A stretch of 64,000 bases of DNA, taken from assembly GCA_964410665.1 (NCBI GenBank), contig CAYPIE010000004.1, forward strand, positions 117,327 through 181,326, given 5' to 3'. Source of the stretch: CAYPIE01 sp964410665. Lineage in GTDB: Bacteria > Planctomycetota > Planctomycetia > Gemmatales > Gemmataceae. Below are positions 54,528 to 61,699 of the stretch, piece after piece. A program made the position numbers and the translations under genes. A model generated the notes under the pieces. That model saw only the letters and a list, made by a program, of their open reading frames with translations, was not told where the DNA came from and ran no database searches. Numbering within the stretch: the stretch's first letter is position 1; each line of letters opens with the position of its first letter.

Positions 54528-55154
54528 AGCTGCCAATCCTGTGCGTTAAACCTGGTAATTTAAGCGATCCTGGAACCTAAGATAACTAGAGTATTCATAT
54601 TAATTGCAATTACGACATGGTATGAAGTTTATATGAAATCTTGTAAGCACAGCCCTACTGACTCCCCACATCCCCGTGTGAGAGCTTAGTTTTCGTGCAA
54701 CTACGTCATCGTTCGGTTTGGTAATGGCAGATCCGATGCACGGATGGCTCACCGGGTTACAGCCATCAAAGCCGCATCCCTTCTGAGGTCTCGCCAAGCT
54801 ATCCATGATGCGTCTATCTGGCGCAGTTGTTGGGAGGCCTCGCAACATTTCTAGCATGTACTTCAAACGATCTTGAGTAGAGCGGATTATTTAGACTTAG
54901 GATGATCACAGTCTTATGTCCCAACATGATTCCCCATAGGATGACCCAGCTACCAACTAGCAGTAATCCTTCAACCAGGGGAAAAGTCTGTTCTGAAAGA
55001 TTGAAAAATGCGATGTGAGACGCGTTGCCCTCCCCATCGATTCGAGCAAGTGCTACCGTTGTTTATATGTGCACCATGCGACCATCGACAGGCCGCCACC
55101 CCTGGGTGGCGGCTTCAGAGTGGTCTCTATGGTTAATGGGACGGGATTGTGGGA
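54528..55154. other. A+T-rich upstream region of the giant gene, with a 3' hairpin of the pseudopilin gene
   Basis: These 627 bases hold no recognised gene. The part near 54560-54620 is A+T-rich and may carry the giant gene's promoter (TTGCAA around 54600 on the minus strand, without a clear -10). The hairpin at 55092-55113 is listed separately. Confidence 0.45.
55092..55113. terminator. Perfect 10-bp hairpin downstream of the DUF1559 gene
   Basis: GCCGCCACCC and GGGTGGCGGC pair perfectly around a two-base loop, about 40 nt beyond the stop of the minus-strand pseudopilin gene. There is no T-run, so termination or mRNA 3'-end protection is inferred. Confidence 0.6.
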
Positions 55155-56006
55155 TTAGTTGTCGCCGGCGACAATATCGCCCGCGGCTCGGGTGAACAAC
55201 GAGACAAAAGCTTGTGGATCGAGGTCCTGCTGGACAAACCGGACCGAGCCATCGCCCATGCCAAAGTTGGCACCGTTGAAGTGAAAGGAATAGATCTCGT
55301 TGTTGTTATTACAATTGATCGAACTGAGTCCCCGGCAGATGTTGTGCACATGAAAGTACGAAGCCGGATTGGCCCATTGAGCGCCGCTCACGGGCGTGGT
55401 TCGTTCCGTATTGCGCTGGCCGAACTCCCAAAATTCCGGCCGTCCACCATCCTCATACATCATGAAGGTGTTGGACAAACCGTCTTTGATTGCGGAGATC
55501 GGAACCGGTTTGCGAAAGCCAGGCTTGCCTCCGGGTGGGAAGAAACCATCAAAGTCTGACCGCGGGGCTTCTAGACGCAAGGCTATATTGGAGTCATCAA
55601 TCTCACCCTGCACAGCATAGTCACTGATCCACGAACGGCCACCTGGTGCCGCCGGACATAGGAAGGTCTTGATATTATTCTTGGTCGCTCGTGCGTTGAA
55701 CGGGCTGATCCAATTCCGATTAAAGTCATACTGCCGGAATATAGCCTCCTGCTCAATAAAGGGCAGCAGGTATGTGAAGATACTATGGTTTTCGGTCCAG
55801 CCCGGTGGGAATTCACCGTAGGTATTCTCGTGATTATGCATGGCGAGACCAATTTGCTTGAGATTGTTTTGACAAGTCAAGCGTGCTGCCGCGGACCGTA
55901 CCTTTTGGACCGCCGGCAACAATAGACCGATGAGCACCGCAATGATGGCGATCACGACCAACAGCTCAATCAAGGTAAAGGCACGACGCATTGGCTTTAC
56001 TTGCAT
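55155..56006 (-). CDS. DUF1559 pseudopilin-like protein
   Basis: A 283-residue DUF1559 protein, a family strongly expanded in planctomycetes. The N-terminus is a type IV prepilin signal, RRAFTLIELLVVIAIIAVLI, cleaved before Phe by a prepilin peptidase, and the hydrophobic helix extends to residue 30. The C-terminal block HFNGANFGMGDGSVRFV is the H-x9-D-G motif of the family. Predicted to sit in the inner membrane or be assembled in a pseudopilus; the family's real function is unknown. The small lipoprotein gene 113 nt upstream is its usual kind of neighbour. Confidence 0.92.
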   Translation of the reverse strand: MQVKPMRRAFTLIELLVVIAIIAVLIGLLLPAVQKVRSAAARLTCQNNLKQIGLAMHNHENTYGEFPPGWTENHSIFTYLLPFIEQEAIFRQYDFNRNWISPFNARATKNNIKTFLCPAAPGGRSWISDYAVQGEIDDSNIALRLEAPRSDFDGFFPPGGKPGFRKPVPISAIKDGLSNTFMMYEDGGRPEFWEFGQRNTERTTPVSGAQWANPASYFHVHNICRGLSSINCNNNNEIYSFHFNGANFGMGDGSVRFVQQDLDPQAFVSLFTRAAGDIVAGDN

Positions 56007-56119
56007 TGGCAGCCTACCCCAACTTGAAGAATCAACAACATTGATAACGATTACGCGAATTTGTGGCCGTCGCCAGGCCGATAACCCACAACAGACGCGA
56101 TCTTTGAAGTACAGTCGAG

Positions 56120-56572
56120 TTATTCAAGTTCGTATCGCTTCGGAGAATAAGACCCATCGGATTGAACCGTTAAACGCAGTGGGGTCTTCTTGGGATTTAC
56201 ATAGCGAAAGCCCAATCGATCGATCCCGGTATCGTCACTCTCCGGATCATCCTTAGCATTGCCGTCCAGCTCGGGCCAGCGGATGGTCACGCGATACTCA
56301 CCTGCGGGTGCTCCATCATGCTTCTTATAAGTGTTAAACTCAAGGATCCCCTGCTCATCCACGGTTCCGCTCGGATAAAGGTGGAGACTTGCCGGCGTTT
56401 CCGAATCCGAGGTTCGACCGTTGGCGTCCACAGGATGGAGGGTGACCTCTGCCCCGATCGCTGGCTTGCCTGCGTGGGTGACGCTCAAGCGAACCGGATA
56501 GGTGGGAATGGTGCCATCGCCCAAACAGCCGTGCACTCCCATGAGTCCAATCATCAGCCCAGCGAATCGCAT
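56120..56572 (-). CDS. Small lipoprotein with carboxypeptidase-regulatory-like fold
   Basis: About 150 residues (starts at 56611 or 56638 also possible). MRFAGLMIGLMGVHGC ends in a lipobox-like V-H-G-Cys, so it is probably lipidated. The mature part is a single beta-sandwich (VRLSVTHAGKPAIGAEVTLHP, GTVDEQGILEFNTYKKHDGAPAGEYRVTIRWP), as in the small lipoproteins that accompany DUF1559 genes in planctomycetes. It precedes the DUF1559 gene in the same orientation and is probably in one transcript. Confidence 0.75.
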   Translation of the reverse strand: MRFAGLMIGLMGVHGCLGDGTIPTYPVRLSVTHAGKPAIGAEVTLHPVDANGRTSDSETPASLHLYPSGTVDEQGILEFNTYKKHDGAPAGEYRVTIRWPELDGNAKDDPESDDTGIDRLGFRYVNPKKTPLRLTVQSDGSYSPKRYELE

Positions 56573-56967
56573 CTGGGTGCGAGCAAACGGAACGCTCAAT
56601 GCAAACCTCATGAAATCCAAAAAGCGAAGACAATCCAATTTCTCGTACGATCACCCATACATTTGTCTCGGCCAGCAGACACACGGATGTGGCCGCCGAG
56701 AAGAAAACCGATTGGGCGAACGATGATCTCGGATGAACATCGGAGAACCAAGGTTACACACGCTTGGCTAGCACCGCAGCACACGTGAATTTGTTATCAA
56801 AGTGAATTGAAATGTCCAGTTGCGCGCAGACAACGGGCAACTTTTCATGAAATCTCCATAATCCTCTCGTCATATCACCATCGCGTCCCTCATTACATCC
56901 ATCTGGGTTAAATAGACAAACCATGATATTGTTTCAGAAGGCGTCAATCGAGTCTTGCAGCATTCAT
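56573..56967. other. Intergenic region, nothing recognised
   Basis: These 395 bases between the lipoprotein gene and the first tRNA-Ser repeat contain no recognised gene. No att-like repeat or integrase remnant was found. The stretch would contain the lipoprotein promoter. Confidence 0.4.
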
Positions 56968-57104
56968 CAAGCGGAACGCCAGGGAGTCGAACCCTGCCGG
57001 CCTTACGGCCGCTGACCTTCCAAGCCAGTGCAACCAACCGAGAGTTGCCTGCGTTCCTTGAAGATACTGAGACGCAGCACCACTCCCCGGTTCACATCTT
57101 GGGA
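56968..57104. repeat. 137-bp direct repeat, copy 1 (contains tRNA-Ser)
   Basis: This 137-base sequence is identical to 59767-59903. It covers the whole tRNA-Ser gene, 47 bases of its 5' leader and four bases past its 3' end. Its upper boundary coincides with the terminal inverted repeat of the ISKra4-type element. Confidence 0.95.
56972..57057 (-). tRNA. tRNA-Ser (anticodon GGA), copy 1
   Basis: Minus-strand cloverleaf of 86 nt. Acceptor GGAACGC/GCGTTCC; D stem GCAA/TTGC with a GG-containing loop; anticodon stem CTGGC/GTCAG with loop TTGGAAG (anticodon GGA, plus-strand 57019-57021); long class II variable arm CGGCC-GTAA-GGCCG; T arm CAGGG-TTCGACT-CCCTG; discriminator G. CCA is not encoded. 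The long variable arm and GGA anticodon identify serine (codons UCC/UCU). Confidence 0.95.
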
Positions 57105-57124
57105 GGGTGCCCCTGCCGCTTTTG
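57105..57124 (+). repeat. Terminal inverted repeat of the ISKra4-type element (transposase 3' side)
   Basis: Starts GGGTGCC and ends TTTTG; matches the complement of 58473-58492 at 16 of 20 bases. It abuts the 137-bp tRNA repeat with no spacer. Confidence 0.7.
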
Positions 57125-57133
57125 TCCCCTGTA

Positions 57134-58428
57134 TCAGGCGGCGGTCCAGAACGCCTGGCATTCCGGGGCATCGGGCAAGGCAATTAGCTCGACCCGACGT
57201 GGTCCGCGTCCCACCAGGCTCCGGTCCGCTTCAACCGCAGGTTTACCAGTTGCTTGATGCTGCCTTCGACCAACCCGCTGCCGATGCTCCGCCCCGAAGC
57301 CGACCGGCCCGCGCAGTCCAGCCGAGCCGGGTGCTTGGCAAAGTACGCCGCGGCCGCCACCAGCGGCTCGGCCGACACGCTCTGGGGCACTGCCGCGAAC
57401 GCCGCCCCGACCCACTCCTCGAGCCCCGGTTTGCCCCCGCTCCGCAGCGCCGCCCACGCTGCCTCCCGGTGCTGTGCCGTCGCCGCGGTCTGGTCTCCCC
57501 AGATTGCGTGGGCCGCCTCGCCCAACCGGCCCATCCCGTGATAGATGTCGAGCACCCCCCCGGCCTGAGGCAAGACCTGTTCGGCCAAGTTCCAGATCCA
57601 TTCGGCCCCGTCGCCGAGCACCGTCACGTCCGCCGCGTGCGTCACCGCCAGTCGGTCGGCCTCGACCTGGACCGGGTTGGTAAACGCCTCGCACCCCTCG
57701 ACCGCGGCCAGCACCGTCCGCGCCGTCGGCCCCGGCAAGTCCCGCGAGTACCAGTCCACCACACCCGCCGGCTCACACACCGGCGACTTGACGAAGACCA
57801 CCAGCTTGACGTCCCGACAGCCGTGGGTGGTCGGCACCTTGCCGGCGTCAATGGCCACCTCGGTCGCCCCGTCGGCCTGCTCGAACCGGTCCAAATCCCC
57901 ACAGTGCCGGCGCCCCGTTCAGGCCCGTTGGGCCGCAGCATGGGTCCGCTGGCGGATGAGCTCGTCGTCGAGGTCCCAGCCGGCCAGCTTGGCCAACAAC
58001 GCTTGGGCCTTCGCAAAGGGCTGGTGCACCCTAGCTAGCACGGCCATCTGTTCGGCCTGGGCTGTGAGGTAGCCGTGCACTCCCAGCGCGGCGTCGGCCC
58101 GAAAACTGGCGTCGGGGCCGGCAAAATACTGGCGGCCCAGGCGGATGCGGCCCAGGCCGGTCAAGACCCAGCGGGCGTGTCTCCTTTTGCGGCGTTGGCC
58201 GGCTTTTTTTCGGCGTCGACAACGTCAGCGCGGGCCTGCAGGGCCGCGGCCAAGGTATCGCGCAACAGCTCCCGGCCATCGGTCAACGCGGTGACTTCAC
58301 AGACAGTCAGGACGGTGCCGTCAGCGGCCTGGGCGGCTGGCGGTGTGCAGCTGGCGGACCAACCCGATGGCCCGTTCCAGGGACGCCCGCTCGGCGTAGG
58401 TGGTCTAGTCGATGGTGATCGAAGGCAT
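57134..58428 (-). pseudogene. ISKra4-family transposase, multiply disrupted
   Basis: The longest intact part (57184-57894) encodes VTVLGDGAEWIWNLAEQVLP, GVLDIYHGMGRL and GRSIGSGLVEGSIKQLVNLR, the catalytic-region signature of ISKra4 (UPF0236-like) transposases. Reading from the ATG at 58428 there is a TAG after seven codons and another stop about 28 codons later. A frame change lies near 58190, an in-frame TGA at 57919-57921, and a further frame change near 57195, after which VELIALPDAPECQAFWTAA completes the C-terminus. It cannot make a functional enzyme. Confidence 0.88.
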
Positions 58429-58472
58429 CAGAGCCTCCAGAAAGGAGAAGGATCCAAGCACGATTGACCTGC

Positions 58473-58492
58473 CAAAATCTACAGAGGCACCC
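58473..58492 (-). repeat. Terminal inverted repeat of the ISKra4-type element (transposase 5' side)
   Basis: Read on the minus strand it starts GGGTGCC and ends TTTTG, pairing with 57105-57124. It lies 45 nt upstream of the original transposase start codon. Confidence 0.7.
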
Positions 58493-58859
58493 TACTCTCA
58501 AACCAATACCTCATAGAAAGGTTTTCGCGAAAGCACTGGGGCAGGATGGGATGCCGAACCGGGGCCGGATTGAGATTCTCTACTCCCCTCGTAAGATTCC
58601 AGGAACTCGGGAACATCGCAGTGGAAGAGGAGTAATGCTGTCTTGCCATGGTTTCGGCATTCGTGAGGTTACTTGACCTTCACTGCTACCTGAAAAACTT
58701 ACAGCTTCAAATTGAAGAAGATCGGAGTTTCCAAAGGAGCACAGTCTTCGTGTCAGTTTTTCATCAAATCTCCACAATCACTCCGCGGATCGTGAAGGTT
58801 CGTTTAGTCAAGATGATGCGGATTGGTTCACATCGAAGTTTACCAAGCTTACTTGAGCA
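58493..58859. other. Intergenic region, nothing recognised
   Basis: Between the IS element and the FkbM methyltransferase end. One plus-strand frame of about 80 codons (58648-58893) has no ribosome-binding site or domain and overlaps the methyltransferase; it is not considered a gene. Confidence 0.4.
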
Positions 58860-59648
58860 CTATTTACTTCCTCGTTTCTCCAGATACCGTTGATCCACAT
58901 AGATCGTGTTCGGCTCGGTCATGCCTCGAATGGCATACGCTTGCTCGCTCAGGTAGTCGTCTAACCTCTGCCGGCCTCCAGCGATATGATGGTGTTCCAC
59001 ACACAAAAGCGTTGGACGATACCGCTGGAAATCCATTGTCTCGAGAATCGCCAGGTCGAGCCCCTCCACATCGATACTGAGCAGATCGAGGTTCCCCCCG
59101 TCAAAGTGCTCGGCCAACAGCTCGTTGATCGGCACCAACGGCATCTTGACCACCCGTTCCAGATGAATCTCGCCGCTGGTATCGTGCGACAACCGCTCAG
59201 CCACCTCCGGATCGAATGTGTTGTTCTGCGCCAGGTTGAACACATAATAATCGGCCTCACGTTCGGCAGTGATGCCGATGCCGACCGGCAACACAGAGTC
59301 GCGCGGCCGGACCGAACGTAACCGCTCGGTCAGACTCACGTTCGGCTCGATCAGTAGCCCTCGGCCCCCTTTGCGATAGAACCAGTACGTGTTGCTGCCG
59401 GCGACCGGGTCATAGGCTCCTATGTCCACATAGTGAAGTGTTTGCAGGCCCAATCGTTCCGCGATCCCTGCGATGACCAGGTCCTCGCCGTGTTGTGCAA
59501 ATGAAATCTCGGACCCGACCGGGAGTCGCTGGACATGCCAATCGATCGGGGCCAGGTACCAGGAGGCCAAGCCCGCCGTACCACCGCCGACCAACCCGGT
59601 CACAAAGTCCCGACGTGACATCGGGGGACGAGACTGAGAGGCTGCCAT
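58860..59648 (-). CDS. FkbM-family methyltransferase with a Tat-type signal
   Basis: About 262 residues. The N-terminus MAASQSRPPMSRRDFVTGLV continues with GGGTAGLASW, a twin-arginine (S-R-R-D-F-V) signal with a hydrophobic stretch. The rest is an FkbM-type SAM-dependent methyltransferase: YVDIGAYDPVAGSNTYWFYR (motif I), GLLIEPN (motif II acidic residue), LDLLSIDVEGLDLAILETMDF and LLCVEHHH. FkbM enzymes O-methylate sugars or macrolides and are normally cytoplasmic, so the export signal is odd. The start at 59648 precedes the signal; a longer frame to 59750 exists. It lies between the two tRNA-Ser copies and may have moved with them. Confidence 0.8.
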   Translation of the reverse strand: MAASQSRPPMSRRDFVTGLVGGGTAGLASWYLAPIDWHVQRLPVGSEISFAQHGEDLVIAGIAERLGLQTLHYVDIGAYDPVAGSNTYWFYRKGGRGLLIEPNVSLTERLRSVRPRDSVLPVGIGITAEREADYYVFNLAQNNTFDPEVAERLSHDTSGEIHLERVVKMPLVPINELLAEHFDGGNLDLLSIDVEGLDLAILETMDFQRYRPTLLCVEHHHIAGGRQRLDDYLSEQAYAIRGMTEPNTIYVDQRYLEKRGSK

Positions 59649-59766
59649 CGTTTCGACTCGCAAAAGAACAACAGGTTTGCTCGCTTTGCTCAACTCTAGC
59701 ACACGTCCCGTCCTCACTGCCGAGCTCGGGATCCTGTGCAGCACGGGCACCCCGGCCCCAAGATGC

Positions 59767-59903
59767 CAAGCGGAACGCCAGGGAGTCGAACCCTGCCGGC
59801 CTTACGGCCGCTGACCTTCCAAGCCAGTGCAACCAACCGAGAGTTGCCTGCGTTCCTTGAAGATACTGAGACGCAGCACCACTCCCCGGTTCACATCTTG
59901 GGA
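59767..59903. repeat. 137-bp direct repeat, copy 2 (contains tRNA-Ser)
   Basis: Identical to 56968-57104. On its tRNA-upstream side the sequence continues into unique DNA containing TTGACA on the minus strand (around 59912), a possible -35 element lacking at copy 1, so this copy may be the original. Confidence 0.95.
59771..59856 (-). tRNA. tRNA-Ser (anticodon GGA), copy 2
   Basis: Identical in sequence and orientation to the tRNA at 56972-57057 (86 nt, GGA anticodon at plus-strand 59818-59820, long variable arm, no encoded CCA). Its 5' leader of 47 nt is also identical; further upstream the sequence is unique. Confidence 0.95.
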
Positions 59904-60009
59904 TTCCGACTGTCAAACTGGTAGCCCGTCCACTACAATGAATGGCTGCTACGAACCTTGTCGAGACGACACCCAGCATTCACAATCGCCAGGTGTAGAG
60001 GAGTCAGCC

Positions 60010-61407
60010 ATGGAGGAAACCGAAGATCCTCTCCGAATCCTGGTCATCGATGATGAACCCGCCCATGCCGAGGTTGTCGCCGAAAGTCTGGAACGTAAAG
60101 GCTACGTCTGTAGCACCGCCAACTCCGGCCACGCCGGCATCGAACTTCTCAACCAACAGGAGTTCGACGTGGTGCTGGTCGACCTTCGTCTCGGCGACAT
60201 GGATGGGATGGTGATCATCCGCAAACTTCGCCGCGAACATCCGGAAACTGAGGCAATCGTGGTCACCGGGTATGGTGATGTTCAGACTGCTGTCGAAGCC
60301 ATCAAACTGGGGGCTGTCCACTATCTGCTGAAGCCGATCGATCTGAGCGAACTCCGGGCCATTGTCGGCAAGTCCGCCGAGCGGGTCCGCCTCAGCCGGG
60401 CCAATCGGGAACTGCGTCAACAGCTGGATGAACGGTTCGGCTTCGAGGGTGTTTTGGGCAACAGTCCCAAGATGCACGATGTTCTGAAAAAGCTTAAAGC
60501 ATATGCCCCGACTCCGGCCACCGTTCTGATCCTTGGCGAGAATGGTACCGGCAAAGAACTCGCCGCGAAGGCGCTGCACAACAACAGTCCACGCAAGAAC
60601 AAACCCTTTGTGGCGATGAACTGCGCAGCCCTCAATGAAAATCTCCTCGACGATGAGATGTTCGGCCACGAACCCGGCGCCTACACCAGCGCCGATAAGC
60701 GACGCCTGGGTCGGTTTGAACATGCCAACGGGGGCACCTTTTTCTTGGACGAAGTCGGCGAGATGCCCCTGCCCTTGCAGGCCAAGTTGCTTCGTGTTCT
60801 GGAAAACGGGGAGATCACTCGGATTGGTTCCAATGAGCCCGTCAAAGTCGATGTTCGATTGATTGCGGCGACCAATCGCGACCTGAAGCAAGCGATCGCC
60901 GATGGGCTGTTTCGCGAGGACCTCTACTTTCGCCTGCGTGTCGGCGTGTTGCGCTTGCCAGCGCTGCGCGAACGGAAGGAGGATATTCCGCTGCTGGCTG
61001 CCCACTTTATCAAGGAGTTTTCACGCAAATATGCCAAAGATGTCACCGCCTTGTCGGAAGATGTCCGTCGCTCGTTTGCCGCCTATCATTGGCCAGGCAA
61101 TGTTCGTGAACTCCGCAACACCCTGGAGAACATGGTGCTCTTGGACACCGATGGCATCCTTGGCATCGATGACATTCCGGAGGGAGATGAGGGGCTGCGG
61201 GGTCTGGGTGAGGCGGAACCAGGAGCCGTGGGCATCGATCATCTGATTGGTCGCCCCCTCGAAGAAGTAGAACGCTACTACACCGAGCGTGCTCTGGAAT
61301 TGACCGAAGGCAACCGTGAAGCCGCTGCCCAAATGCTCGGTATCGGTGAGCGGACCCTCTACCGCATGATCCAGCGCTGGAAAAAGGAAGCCGAGGAAAG
61401 CGATTAA
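60010..61407 (+). CDS. Sigma-54-dependent response regulator (NtrC type)
   Basis: A 465-residue activator with three domains. A receiver (1-120) has phospho-acceptor Asp58 in DVVLVDLRLGD. An AAA+ sigma-54 interaction domain (about 145-375) has Walker A GENGTGKE (about 177-184), Walker B GGTFFLDEVGEMP and arginine-finger region FREDLYFRL. A Fis-type helix-turn-helix (about 425-460) reads GNREAAAQMLGIGERTLYRM. The GAFTGA loop that touches sigma-54 reads GAYTSA. GAGGAG lies 6 nt before the ATG at 60010; the frame is open upstream through the tRNA repeat. No histidine kinase gene adjoins it. Confidence 0.93.
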   Translation: MEETEDPLRILVIDDEPAHAEVVAESLERKGYVCSTANSGHAGIELLNQQEFDVVLVDLRLGDMDGMVIIRKLRREHPETEAIVVTGYGDVQTAVEAIKLGAVHYLLKPIDLSELRAIVGKSAERVRLSRANRELRQQLDERFGFEGVLGNSPKMHDVLKKLKAYAPTPATVLILGENGTGKELAAKALHNNSPRKNKPFVAMNCAALNENLLDDEMFGHEPGAYTSADKRRLGRFEHANGGTFFLDEVGEMPLPLQAKLLRVLENGEITRIGSNEPVKVDVRLIAATNRDLKQAIADGLFREDLYFRLRVGVLRLPALRERKEDIPLLAAHFIKEFSRKYAKDVTALSEDVRRSFAAYHWPGNVRELRNTLENMVLLDTDGILGIDDIPEGDEGLRGLGEAEPGAVGIDHLIGRPLEEVERYYTERALELTEGNREAAAQMLGIGERTLYRMIQRWKKEAEESD

Positions 61408-61699
61408 GACCCCCACGAGACTCTGAAATCGCAAGGAGTTGTCTGCGAAATACCCCAGTTTTTATCCCGGATTTGTCGGGTTTTGTCCGGGATTTGTCCG
61501 CTTCGGTCCCCCGATTGTCTCGGTACATTCGTGGACATTTCGCTGCAGTTACACCGTCCATTCGGACGATCCGCCCACGGGTGCAGATCTGGGACGCGTT
61601 TCCACTGCCAACGGAACGGCTCACCGCGCTCCTCCTGCATAATCCCCCGGATGAGCGTCTGGGACACGCTTCGGAATAGCCTCTATCGCGAGAAACCTC
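61408..61699. other. Intergenic region with helically spaced short repeats
   Basis: From 61466 to 61518 five degenerate units of 10-11 bases ending in (T/G)-T-G-T or G-G-T (CCCGGATTTGT, CGGGTTTTGT, CCGGGATTTGT, CCGCTTCGGT, CCCCCGATTGT) follow one another directly, about one helical turn each. They could be a regulatory array upstream of mutL or a chance low-complexity tract. Confidence 0.4.

Larger units (their letters stand above)
57105..58492 (-). mobile_element. Degenerate ISKra4-type insertion sequence
   Basis: An element of about 1.39 kb bounded by imperfect terminal inverted repeats. 57105-57124 and the complement of 58473-58492 agree at 16 of 20 positions, both starting GGGTGCC and ending TTTTG. 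It encloses one broken transposase gene. No target-site duplication is visible: the left flank is the end of the tRNA repeat and the right flank is unrelated. Confidence 0.75.

Noticed and set aside
56968..59903. tRNA-flanked segment as a classical integrase-driven genomic island
   Set aside because: There is no integrase, and the direct repeat covers the complete tRNA plus its leader rather than a 3' att core.
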